Assembly: GCA_958415245.1 (NCBI GenBank) | Contig: CATYYP010000064.1 | Location: forward strand, 1 to 8,409 | Source: Schaalia odontolytica | Lineage (GTDB): Bacteria > Actinomycetota > Actinomycetes > Actinomycetales > Actinomycetaceae | Direction of reading: 5' to 3' | Length of the DNA: 8,409 bases | In this document: positions 1 to 6,288 of the stretch, piece by piece | Layout: each line of letters starts with the position of its first letter | Numbering within the stretch: the stretch's first letter is position 1 | Translations under genes and position numbers: made by a program | Notes under the pieces: generated by a model | The model's input: the letters and a program-made list of their open reading frames with translations, nothing else | The model's database searches: none | Told to the model about the DNA's origin: nothing

Positions 1-271
1 CGGCGTGACAGGAAGCAACTACGGAACCACTGGAACCGGCTATGGCACCGCTGGAGCCGGCTACAGCACTACGGGAACCGGATACGGAACCACTGGAACC
101 GCCTACGGCACCGGGGGAACCGCCTACGGCACCACCGGAACCGGCTACGGGACCGGGGGAACCGGCTACGGAACCGCAGCAGACGCGCCGCAGCCAGGCT
201 CCCCAGCATACGGCACAGGGGCCTACGGCAATCAGCAGGGCATCCAGGGACCCTACGGAACAGGATTCTGA
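1..271 (+). CDS. Gly/Tyr/Thr-rich repeat protein, C-terminal part (5' partial)
   Basis: The frame is open from the left edge (first full codon at 2) and ends with TGA at 269-271, so only the last 89 residues are visible. The GTG at 5 lies inside the repeat tract and has no ribosome-binding site, so it is probably not the true start. The peptide consists of heptads of the form Y-G-T-x-G-T-x (Tyr codons at 20, 41, 62, 83, 104, 125, 146 and 167). A less regular Ala/Pro/Gln/Gly tail follows, with three more Tyr-Gly steps, and the protein ends in PYGTGF. There are no Cys residues, almost no charge and no membrane segment in this part. Such low-complexity Gly/Tyr tails are usually disordered and occur on surface, cell-envelope or RNA-binding proteins, but I do not recognise the family and assign no function. 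Wobble differences between repeat units, with the heptad conserved, support real coding. It converges on cmk across a shared hairpin. Confidence 0.72.
   Translation, partial: GVTGSNYGTTGTGYGTAGAGYSTTGTGYGTTGTAYGTGGTAYGTTGTGYGTGGTGYGTAADAPQPGSPAYGTGAYGNQQGIQGPYGTGF
20..187 (+). repeat. 21-bp tandem repeat encoding YGTxGTx heptads
   Basis: Seven complete 21-bp units begin at 20, 41, 62, 83, 104, 125 and 146. A decayed eighth unit begins at 167 (YGTAADA). The units starting at 20 and 83 differ at one base. The six codons before position 20 (GVTGSN) look like a degenerate unit, so the array probably continues upstream of the window. The period is a multiple of three, so gain or loss of units would keep the frame. 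Confidence 0.9.
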
Positions 272-280
272 GCACCTTAC

Positions 281-318
281 CGTGAGTGCCCCGTACCAAT
301 AGGTACGGGGCACTCACG
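281..318. terminator. Bidirectional intrinsic terminator between convergent genes
   Basis: Bases 281-297 and 302-318 form a perfect 17-bp inverted repeat around the 4-base loop AATA, with a GC-rich middle (TGCCCCGTACC against GGTACGGGGCA). It starts 9 bp after the stop of the repeat-protein gene and ends 17 bp beyond the cmk stop, so it can serve both convergent transcripts. There is no long T tract on either side, which is common for terminators of high-GC actinobacteria. Confidence 0.85.
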
Positions 319-335
319 TGTATTGATACGCTGTC

Positions 336-1070
336 TCAGCGCGTTGCGTCGCGGACCTCGAGATTACGGTCAACGAAGACCAGGACGGCCTCACAAACGC
401 CTTCGATGTCGAGGCCCGTGGAATCAACGGTCTCGACTCCGGGGGCGGCCACCATGAACTCGGAGACCTGCGAATCGGCCTTGTCACGGCCCTCGACCTG
501 GGCCCGCACAATCTCCATGTGCTCCTCGGTGGCGTCTCCGTAGAGTTCGAGGGTCCGGCGACGCAGGCGGGCCTCCTGATCGGCGAGCAACAGAACACGA
601 ACATCCGCATCGGGGCAGACAACGGTCGTGATATCACGCCCCTCGGCGATCATGCCGGAGCCTTGTTCACGGGCCTCCATCATTCGGCGACGCTGCTCGG
701 CCGCCATCCACGCACGCACGTCAAGGTTCGTCGAGATGTGCTTGATCGCGAGGGCGATACGCGGCTCGCGAATCTCAAGGGTGATCTCACGATCACCGAT
801 CCACACGTGCGGATCCGAAGGATCCGAAACGAGGCGCAGCGGCATCCGATCCGCAGCAGCTGCTACAGCAGCCGCATCTTCCAGATCGATGCCTTCATCC
901 AGGCAGTACCACGTGAGCGCACGGTACATGGCGCCCGTGTCCAAGTAGCCGATGCCCAGACGGGTCGCCAGAGCCTTCGAGACCGTGGACTTGCCCGAAC
1001 CGGCCGGTCCATCGATGGCAATCGTGATGCCGACGCGGGAAATCGCGTCTCGACGCTGCGTGTCGTTCAT
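336..1070 (-). CDS. cmk: Cytidylate kinase (CMP/dCMP kinase)
   Basis: Cmk transfers phosphate from ATP to CMP or dCMP, giving CDP/dCDP for RNA, DNA and phospholipid synthesis in the cytosol. The 244-residue product has the P-loop GPAGSGKS at residues 21-28, the substrate-binding segment DTGAMYR at 44-50, and EGRDITTVVCPDAD at 143-156, where most homologues have EGRDIGTVVFPDAD. The Arg-rich LID segment (RLRRR) follows at 168-172. The length fits a bacterial Cmk. I chose the ATG at 1070 because a GAGGAG lies 9 bases upstream; a longer frame from a TTG at 1118 would overlap tyrA and add 16 residues that do not resemble the family. It is the last gene of the operon, 26 bp after tyrA and just before the shared terminator. 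In many actinobacteria der (engA) follows cmk, sometimes fused to it; here der is absent. Confidence 0.95.
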   Translation of the reverse strand: MNDTQRRDAISRVGITIAIDGPAGSGKSTVSKALATRLGIGYLDTGAMYRALTWYCLDEGIDLEDAAAVAAAADRMPLRLVSDPSDPHVWIGDREITLEIREPRIALAIKHISTNLDVRAWMAAEQRRRMMEAREQGSGMIAEGRDITTVVCPDADVRVLLLADQEARLRRRTLELYGDATEEHMEIVRAQVEGRDKADSQVSEFMVAAPGVETVDSTGLDIEGVCEAVLVFVDRNLEVRDATR

Positions 1071-1079
1071 CAAAACGTT

Positions 1080-1085
1080 CTCCTC
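1080..1085 (-). promoter_or_regulatory. Ribosome-binding site of cmk
   Basis: Read on the minus strand this is GAGGAG, 9 bases before the ATG at 1070. It lies in the tyrA-cmk gap and decides the cmk start against the upstream in-frame TTG. Confidence 0.75.
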
Positions 1086-1096
1086 ACCGAGGTCGT

Positions 1097-2296
1097 TTAG
1101 TGGGTGATGAGTCGCCAACCCCGCTGTTGGAGGTCGGCGACAGCGCGGTCAACGACCGCCGGGTCAATCATGACGCGGGCGACGCCTGCCTGTGCGCCCG
1201 CAGAGTGTTCCAGAACCAAGTCTTCGATGTTGATACCAGCCTCGCCAAGCTCGCTGAAAAGCCTACCGAGAGCACCCGGCTCGTCGGGGATGAGCACTTC
1301 GATCTCGCGATACCGAGAAGGAGCACCACCGTGCTTGCCGGGAATGCGCGCGACGCCCTGATTACCCGCGGTCATGACCCGATTGATCGCTCCCACGGAG
1401 CCGCCGCGCAGGGGGCCGAGTTCGGCAGCCGCGTCGAGATGTGTCAGCAAGTCATCGAGGTCGGTGCGTAGCTCGCGCAGGATGTCTGCGACCGGACCGG
1501 CATTGCCGGCCAAAATAGCTGTCCATAGGCGCGGATCGGAGGCCGCAATGCGGGCAGTATCGCGCAGCCCCTGCCCCGCCAGCCCGAGTGCCTGGGCGGG
1601 GGCGTCCACAAGACGCGCGGCTAGCATCGACGACACGAGCTGAGGAACGTGCGACACGAGAGCGACAGCGTGGTCATGCGTGCCCGCATTCATCTCGAGG
1701 GGCACGGCTCCTACGTCCGTTGCCAACGCGCGAGCCACAAGCACCGCGCGCGGCCACGTTGACTCGTGCGCAACGATCACCCACGGACGTCCGTAGAACA
1801 GATCGGCATCTGCGGCACCCGCACCGCTGCGCTCACGACCTGCCATAGGATGCGAACCGACGTAACGCGAGGCTTCCTCGAGACGTCCTTCACGCTCCAA
1901 GCCGCGCAGCACATCGGCGACAACCGCGTCCTTCACGGAGGCAACATCGGTGACGATCGCATCGGGGAAACGCAGCAGCGATTCGACGATCACACGGTCT
2001 GCGACATCCGGAGGCGTCGCGACGACAACGATGGACGGCGCCTGATACGAAGGCGTATCCGAGCCACACTCGCGAGGGTGCACCCCGGCCTCGGCAAGAA
2101 CGTCGCCGAACGCCTGCCCGGCGCCCACGTCGGAGGCCAGGCGTAGCGAAGTGGGCGAAGCGTCGTCAAGATAAACGCGCACTCCCCCGGCCCGCAGCGC
2201 GAGGCCCAGGGATGCACCCAGCAGGCCCGATCCGATGATGAGAACCGGCCCCGCCGTTTGCACGACGCGCGCGCCGACGCCGTCCGAGGTGCTCAC
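1097..2296 (-). CDS. tyrA: Prephenate (or arogenate) dehydrogenase with C-terminal ACT domain
   Basis: TyrA oxidatively decarboxylates prephenate to 4-hydroxyphenylpyruvate (or arogenate to tyrosine) in tyrosine synthesis. The 399-residue product opens with a Rossmann fold: GSGLLGASLG at 22-31, and Asp44 near the end of the second strand, which suggests NAD rather than NADP. It continues with ATPPD at 93-97, TDVASVK at 116-122, GSHPMAGRE at 147-155 with the conserved His149, and HDHAVALVSHVPQ at 207-219 with His216 in the helical domain. Residues about 329-399 form an ACT domain (IPDEPGALGRLF then GINIEDL), the usual site of aromatic amino-acid feedback. About 15 extra residues (roughly 71-86) precede the third main strand. 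The GTG start at 2296 overlaps the rluB stop as GTGA; only a weak GGAG about 10 bases upstream is seen, so translational coupling is likely. Prephenate versus arogenate preference cannot be read from the sequence. Confidence 0.93.
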   Translation of the reverse strand: MSTSDGVGARVVQTAGPVLIIGSGLLGASLGLALRAGGVRVYLDDASPTSLRLASDVGAGQAFGDVLAEAGVHPRECGSDTPSYQAPSIVVVATPPDVADRVIVESLLRFPDAIVTDVASVKDAVVADVLRGLEREGRLEEASRYVGSHPMAGRERSGAGAADADLFYGRPWVIVAHESTWPRAVLVARALATDVGAVPLEMNAGTHDHAVALVSHVPQLVSSMLAARLVDAPAQALGLAGQGLRDTARIAASDPRLWTAILAGNAGPVADILRELRTDLDDLLTHLDAAAELGPLRGGSVGAINRVMTAGNQGVARIPGKHGGAPSRYREIEVLIPDEPGALGRLFSELGEAGINIEDLVLEHSAGAQAGVARVMIDPAVVDRAVADLQQRGWRLITH

Positions 2297-3042
2297 AGTC
2301 CGACGGCTCCGTACAGTGCGCTCAGCGCGTTGCCCTTCACGCGGCGGGTCGTCCCCTGCTTGAGGTGGTCGAGAGAGATCGGACCGAAGCCCGTGCGGAC
2401 GAGCTCACGCACCGGGTAGCCGACAGCCTCCATCATGCGACGGACAAGCCGGTTGCGACCCTCGTGCACAACGATTTCGACGGTCGTGATATCGCCGTAG
2501 GTGTCGACGATGCGGAAGGAGTCAACCTTGATCGGGCCGTCCTCGAGCTCAATGCCATTCATGAGGGTGCGCTTGACGCCGGGCTTGACCTCGCCGTGCA
2601 GACGCGCCACGTAGGTCTTGCGAATCTCGTACTTGGGGTGCGTCAAACGGTTCGCCAGCTCGCCATCGTTGGTCAGCAGCAGCAGGCCGGACGTGTCGAT
2701 GTCGAGGCGGCCCACGTGGTACAGACGCTCGGGGTAGTCGGCGATCAGGTCGGCGATCGTGGGGCGGCCCTCCGGGTCGCTCATCGTGGACACGGTGCCG
2801 ATCGGCTTATTGACGGCCAGGACGATGTGCTTCGTCTCATCCAGGATGAGGCGCTCGCCGTCCACGTGAATGACCTGCTTCGCAGGGTCCACGCGCACGC
2901 CCTGGTTACGGACCACGGTGCCATCGACGCTCACGCGTCCGTCGGCGATCATCTGTTCGGACGCGCGCCTGGATGCGACGCCTGCCTGGGCGAGCACCTT
3001 CTGCAGGCGCACTCCACCCTCGGTGTAGGGGTTAGCCCTCAT
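2293..3042 (-). CDS. rluB: 23S rRNA pseudouridine synthase, RluB/RsuA family
   Basis: Enzymes of this family isomerise one uridine to pseudouridine; RluB acts on 23S rRNA helix 80 (U2605 in E. coli) and RsuA on 16S rRNA. The 249-residue protein has an N-terminal S4 RNA-binding domain (about 11-60, with QKVLAQAGVASRR at 14-26 and ADGRVSVDG at 33-41). The synthase domain follows, with NKPIG at 78-82, the signature GRLDIDTSGLLLLTNDG at 111-127 carrying the catalytic Asp114, and HEGRNRLVRRM at 193-203, which is typical of the RluB/RluE/RluF/RsuA branch. The ATG at 3042 overlaps the scpB stop (ATGA) and has a GGAGGA 6 bases upstream. RluB is preferred over RsuA because the gene beside scpB is usually annotated RluB, but the exact target is an inference. 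Confidence 0.92.
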   Translation of the reverse strand: MRANPYTEGGVRLQKVLAQAGVASRRASEQMIADGRVSVDGTVVRNQGVRVDPAKQVIHVDGERLILDETKHIVLAVNKPIGTVSTMSDPEGRPTIADLIADYPERLYHVGRLDIDTSGLLLLTNDGELANRLTHPKYEIRKTYVARLHGEVKPGVKRTLMNGIELEDGPIKVDSFRIVDTYGDITTVEIVVHEGRNRLVRRMMEAVGYPVRELVRTGFGPISLDHLKQGTTRRVKGNALSALYGAVGL

Positions 3043-3599
3043 AGTTCTTCCTCCAATTCCTCCAGCGCGTCGGCGTCTGGCAGGTAGGGTGCCAACGGTA
3101 CCAGCTCCGACAGACTCGTTAATCCCATTTTCTCAAGAAATTCCCCGGTCGTCCCGTACAGGCGCGCGCCAGACGGTGTCAGGCCCGTCTCTTCCACGAG
3201 GCCTCGGGCGAGCAGCGTACGCACGACACCGTCCACGTTCACCCCACGAATACGGCAGATTCGCGCCCTCGAAATGGGCTGACGGTAGGCAATGACCGCC
3301 AGCGTTTCGAGAGCAGCCTGAGACAGTCGCGCGTGCGAGGAGCCGACGACGAAACGCCCGACCACATCGGCGTATGCCCGTGCGGAATAGATGCGCCAGC
3401 CACCCGCCACTTCGCGCAGCTCGAAACCACGCGGGTGTTCCTGTCCCTCGCCCAGGTACTCGGCGGCGAGAGCACGCAGGTGCTGTTCGATGTCCGCGGT
3501 GCTCACGCTGAGGACATCGGCAAGGTCGGACGCGGCAACCGGCTCCGAGGCGACCATCAGAATCGCCTCGATCGCACCGCGCAGCGTGTTCTCACTCAT
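3039..3599 (-). CDS. scpB: Segregation and condensation protein B
   Basis: ScpB is the kite subunit of the SMC-ScpAB condensin. It dimerises and binds the middle of the kleisin ScpA, helping SMC compact and separate chromosomes. The 186-residue product shows two winged-helix regions, about residues 4-85 and 92-165. The second contains LSQAALETLAVIAYRQPISR (92-111), then the IRGVNVDGVVRTLLARGLVEE region, and the family's closing LYGTTGEFLEKMGL (148-161). It ends in an acidic tail, LEELEEEL. I chose the ATG at 3599: AAGGAG lies 9 bases upstream, whereas the in-frame TTG at 3621-3623 would place that ribosome-binding site inside the gene. The start overlaps the scpA stop by 8 bp (ATGAGTGA), implying coupled synthesis of the two partners. 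Confidence 0.95.
   Translation of the reverse strand: MSENTLRGAIEAILMVASEPVAASDLADVLSVSTADIEQHLRALAAEYLGEGQEHPRGFELREVAGGWRIYSARAYADVVGRFVVGSSHARLSQAALETLAVIAYRQPISRARICRIRGVNVDGVVRTLLARGLVEETGLTPSGARLYGTTGEFLEKMGLTSLSELVPLAPYLPDADALEELEEEL
3049..3054 (-). promoter_or_regulatory. Ribosome-binding site of rluB inside scpB codons
   Basis: On the minus strand this is GGAGGA, 6 bases before the rluB ATG. It is read within the Glu-rich last codons of scpB. A second GGAGGA lies 9 bases further upstream (3058-3063), because the acidic residues are coded as GAG GAA twice. Confidence 0.75.
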
Positions 3600-4470
3600 C
3601 GGTGTCTTCTCCTTCTGTCTCAATCGCGGTCACATGCGGGGACGAGGCCGTGGCAGGGGCCGCGTCTCCGGCACCCGTATAGTCGTCCACGTCGATGTCG
3701 ATGCTCCCCTCATTACCGGTCCACTGAATCGTCAGCGTGCCAAGCGCCCCGTCTTGCTCAAACTCAACGGCTCCACGCCTGTAGAGCTCCAAGAGCGCAA
3801 GGAAGCGAGAGACGACGACGGCGCGCGTGGGCGCATCCTCGACGAGGTCGTGAAAGGTCATGCACCCCGCATCGGCCAGCATCGCCGAGACAACGAGGGC
3901 CTGCTCGCGGACGGGCACAACGGGGTCATGCAGGTGGGCGACCTGAACCGTCGGACTCGTCGATGACAGGGCATCGGCAGCCACACGAGCAAGGTCTTCG
4001 GGGGTTGTCAGCCACCGAAGCTTGGGCAGGAGGCTCGCGAAATGCGGCTCGAGAGGCACGTCCCTGGCGACGTACGAGCCGTACTCCCCCATCCGCGCGT
4101 CGATGTGTTTCGCCGCTTCCTTGAAAGCCCGATACTGCAGGAGCCGCGAGAAGAGGAGATCGCGGGCCTCAAGGTCAGCCTCGGACGCGTTATCATCCTC
4201 GTCGACGCTGGGCAGCAAATGCGCAGCCTTCATGTCGAGTAGCGTCGCCGCGACAACCAGGAATTCGGTTGTGCGCGACAGATCCGGGGACGCCTTCATA
4301 AACGCGATGAACTCGTCGGTCACCTGCGCGAGTGCGACCTCAGTGATGTCGAGTTTCTTACGCGCGATCAGCGACAGGAGAAGATCAAAAGGACCTTCAA
4401 AAACCGGGAGCGAGACCGCGAAGAGGTCGAACTCCCCCTGAACCTCGAGACTGTCAGGCCGCGTCGCCAC
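3592..4470 (-). CDS. scpA: Segregation and condensation protein A (kleisin)
   Basis: ScpA is the kleisin that bridges the two heads of the SMC dimer and carries ScpB. The 292-residue product has the N-terminal SMC-neck-binding signature FEGPFDLLLSLIARKKLDI (24-42), followed by EVALAQVTDEF, ATLLDMKAAHLLP and a long helical middle containing LLQYRAFKEAA. The C-terminal winged helix includes VVSRFLALLELYRRGAVEFEQ. The last roughly 40 residues form an acidic, low-complexity tail (ending ETEGEDTDE) beyond the usual kleisin end. The GTG at 4470 is the only sensible start before the signature: the frame is open further upstream, but that part is Arg/Ser-rich and antisense-like within parA. The start overlaps the parA stop by 17 bp, and its ribosome-binding site is poor (GGGAAG, too far upstream), so translation is probably coupled to parA. 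Confidence 0.92.
   Translation of the reverse strand: MATRPDSLEVQGEFDLFAVSLPVFEGPFDLLLSLIARKKLDITEVALAQVTDEFIAFMKASPDLSRTTEFLVVAATLLDMKAAHLLPSVDEDDNASEADLEARDLLFSRLLQYRAFKEAAKHIDARMGEYGSYVARDVPLEPHFASLLPKLRWLTTPEDLARVAADALSSTSPTVQVAHLHDPVVPVREQALVVSAMLADAGCMTFHDLVEDAPTRAVVVSRFLALLELYRRGAVEFEQDGALGTLTIQWTGNEGSIDIDVDDYTGAGDAAPATASSPHVTAIETEGEDTDE
3609..3614 (-). promoter_or_regulatory. Ribosome-binding site of scpB inside scpA codons
   Basis: On the minus strand this is AAGGAG, 9 bases before the ATG at 3599. It is embedded in the Glu-Gly-Glu codons of the acidic scpA tail and fixes the scpB start. Confidence 0.75.
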
Positions 4471-5317
4471 GGGCGATGACTTCCCGCGCGAGTCGACGGT
4501 ACGCGTGAGCGCCCGCGTGGTTGGGAGCGTAGGAGATGATCGGCTCGGTGGCCACCGACGCGTCCGGGAACTTGATCGTGCGGCCGATACGGGTATCGAA
4601 CACGAGATCGCCGAAAGCCTCCTGCAGACGCTGGAGGACCTCACGCGAGTGCAGCGTGCGCGAGTCAACCATCGTGGCGACAATGCCGTCAATCTTCAGG
4701 CGCGGGTTGATGCGATCACGCACCGTCTCGATTGTCTCGACCAGCAGGGCCACGCCACGCAGCGCGAAGAACTCTGCCTCGACCGGAACGATAACGCCGT
4801 GAGCGGCCGTCAGAGCGTTGACCGCGAGCAGGCCGAGGGAAGGCTGGCAGTCGATCAGCACCACGTCGTAGTCGGATTCGACATGACGCAGGACACGAGC
4901 CAGGGCGCTCTCGCGGGCGACCTCGTTGACGAGCTGAACCTCCGCCGCAGACAGGTCAATGTTCGCGGGGATAATGTCAAGATTTTCCGTCGACGTGTGG
5001 CAGATCGTCGCCTTGACGTCCGCTTTCGGATTCATGAGCAGCGTGTAGATCGTCTGCTCCATGTCGAGGGCATTGATGCCCAAGCCGACAGAAGCGGCAC
5101 CCTGGGGATCGAAGTCCACGATCAGCACACGGCGACCATACTCGGCCAGCGCGGCACCCAGGTTAATGGTGGTCGTCGTCTTGCCGACACCACCCTTCTG
5201 GTTGCACATCGCGATCACACGGGCGGGACCATGCCCCGACAGCGGCGCGGGCACGGGAAAATCGACCGGCTCTTCGTGCAGGTCGGGCGTCAGCGTAGGG
5301 TGCGAGTTCGTGGTCAC
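4454..5317 (-). CDS. ParA/Soj-type chromosome-partitioning ATPase (orphan, no parB beside it)
   Basis: This is a 287-residue P-loop ATPase of the ParA/MinD group. It has the deviant Walker A KGGVGKTT at 41-48 (signature Lys41, catalytic Lys46), the A' motif VDFDPQG at 68-74, and Walker B VVLIDCQPSLG at 153-163 with Asp157. The segment PVEAEFFALRGV that follows is typical of Soj. ParA proteins dimerise on ATP, bind DNA non-specifically and move cargo when a partner stimulates hydrolysis. About 30 Pro-rich, probably flexible residues precede the ATPase fold. The GTG at 5317 is the first plausible start; the leader holds AGGATGGGG. Orthologues in this position (Rv1708 in M. tuberculosis) are often annotated as Soj, but they are distinct from the parAB pair near the origin. 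No parB gene or clear parS site is present here, so its partner is unknown; the tight link to scpA suggests a chromosome-organisation role (inference). Confidence 0.9.
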   Translation of the reverse strand: MTTNSHPTLTPDLHEEPVDFPVPAPLSGHGPARVIAMCNQKGGVGKTTTTINLGAALAEYGRRVLIVDFDPQGAASVGLGINALDMEQTIYTLLMNPKADVKATICHTSTENLDIIPANIDLSAAEVQLVNEVARESALARVLRHVESDYDVVLIDCQPSLGLLAVNALTAAHGVIVPVEAEFFALRGVALLVETIETVRDRINPRLKIDGIVATMVDSRTLHSREVLQRLQEAFGDLVFDTRIGRTIKFPDASVATEPIISYAPNHAGAHAYRRLAREVIARGDAA

Positions 5318-5334
5318 GACCCCATCCTAATTCA

Positions 5335-6282
5335 TCACCGCGCGGATGCGTCGGTGCCACGCGCCCGAGGGTGCGAGAGCGTAAAGACTTCGCGCAGCGC
5401 AGCGGCAGTCACCTGCGTGTAGATCTGAGTCGTCGCCACCGACGCATGCCCGAGAAGCTCCTGCACTTCACGGACGGATGCGCCGCCCTCAAGCAGATGC
5501 GTCGCAAAGGAGTGCCGCAGCGTATGCGGGGACACCCGCTCCCCCAGCTGCGCAGCCTCCGCCGCGCGCCGGATCGCGGTCCATGCGCTCTGCCGGGAGA
5601 GCGCACCTCCCCGGGAGTTCAGGAAAAACGCGGTGGATCCCCGACCTCGTGCGGCGAGGGCAGGGCGGGCGCGCACCCGATACGCGTCGAGCGCGTCCAC
5701 GGCGAACGATCCAACGGGAACAATCCGCTCTTTGCGTCCCTTTCCGAACAGGCGCACGACGGGAACGTCTCCGTCCAGGTCGAGGTCATCGGCGCTGAGG
5801 GACACTGCCTCTGAGACGCGGGCACCGGTCGCGTACAGGAGCTCAAGGAGGGCGGCATCGCGCAGGCCGATCGGAGAGTCATCGGCATGGGCGGCGTCCA
5901 GCAGCCGTCCCACCTCGTCGACAGACAGGGCCTTGGGGAGGTGGCGCCCCTGGCGCGGGGCATGCAGCTGCGCAGCTGCATCGGTTCCGACCGCCCCCTC
6001 GGTCAGCGCGTACTTGTGGAGCCCGCGAATTGCCGCCGATGCGCGCGCCACAGACGATGCCGCCGCCGGAGTTCCCGTGACCTGCCCAGATGCCAGGCGC
6101 ATCGTGTAGTCCTCGATGTCCCAGGGACTGATGTCTTCGACGTTGAGCTTCCCTTGACTCTTCATGTCAAACGCGTAGCGGGCGACGTCGCGGCGATAGT
6201 TCGAAACTGTATGCGCAGACGCCCCCTTCTCAACGCGCAGATAATCCACCCAGTCGCGGACGAGAGCTTCGAGGGATGTCAT
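5335..6282 (-). CDS. xerD: Tyrosine recombinase XerD
   Basis: XerD, with XerC, resolves chromosome dimers at the dif site near the replication terminus, activated by FtsK at the division septum. The 315-residue product has an N-terminal SAM-like core-binding domain (about 1-95, with VEKGASAHTVSNYRRD) and a C-terminal catalytic domain holding all expected active-site residues: Arg155 (ATGARVSE), Lys181 (FGKGRKER), His253 and Arg256 (HTLRHSFATHLL), His279 (LLGHASVATTQ) and the nucleophile Tyr288 (IYTQV). The length matches the family. The ATG at 6282 gives the family's usual N-terminus; the frame stays open to 6417, but that extension has no start signal and runs into the tkt start. There is no ribosome-binding site before the ATG. 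It is the first gene of the operon. The XerD rather than XerC label rests on gene order as well as sequence. Confidence 0.93.
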   Translation of the reverse strand: MTSLEALVRDWVDYLRVEKGASAHTVSNYRRDVARYAFDMKSQGKLNVEDISPWDIEDYTMRLASGQVTGTPAAASSVARASAAIRGLHKYALTEGAVGTDAAAQLHAPRQGRHLPKALSVDEVGRLLDAAHADDSPIGLRDAALLELLYATGARVSEAVSLSADDLDLDGDVPVVRLFGKGRKERIVPVGSFAVDALDAYRVRARPALAARGRGSTAFFLNSRGGALSRQSAWTAIRRAAEAAQLGERVSPHTLRHSFATHLLEGGASVREVQELLGHASVATTQIYTQVTAAALREVFTLSHPRARGTDASAR

Positions 6283-6288
6283 GGTGAC

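Larger units (their letters stand above)
336..6282 (-). other. Predicted seven-gene operon xerD-parA-scpA-scpB-rluB-tyrA-cmk
   Basis: All seven genes run on the minus strand. The junctions are xerD/parA 17-bp gap, parA/scpA 17-bp overlap, scpA/scpB 8-bp overlap (ATGAGTGA), scpB/rluB 4-bp overlap (ATGA), rluB/tyrA 4-bp overlap (GTGA) and tyrA/cmk 26-bp gap. No internal terminator-like hairpin was seen at the junctions, and the hairpin at 281-318 closes the unit. Internal promoters cannot be ruled out. Confidence 0.8.

Noticed and set aside
42..317. Other frames through the repeat tract (Pro/Glu-rich on plus, Arg/Phe-rich on minus)
   Set aside because: A 21-bp repeat keeps several frames open. 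The Gly/Tyr/Thr frame best explains codon-level substitutions and has a stop just before the terminator; the others run into the terminator hairpin.
1071..1118. Longer cmk starting from the TTG at 1118
   Set aside because: It would overlap tyrA, has no ribosome-binding site of its own, and places the good GAGGAG inside the gene; the added residues do not resemble Cmk.
2862..2877. CACGTG cores (for example CCACGTGAAT here, also near 804, 910 and 2714) as parS candidates for the ParA-type ATPase
   Set aside because: None extends to the 16-bp parS palindrome (GTTTCACGTGAAAC core); matches beyond the six-base centre are at chance level and all lie inside coding sequence.
2365..3087. Long plus-strand open frame opposite rluB (and a similar one opposite parA at 4505-5422)
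   Set aside because: Both are antisense to clearly identified enzymes, have no ribosome-binding site, and give His/Asp/Val/Arg-rich sequences typical of antisense translation in high-GC DNA.
4471..4692. N-terminal extension of scpA by 74 residues upstream of the GTG at 4470
   Set aside because: It lies entirely within the parA coding sequence in another frame, is Arg/Ser-rich and unlike any kleisin N-terminus.
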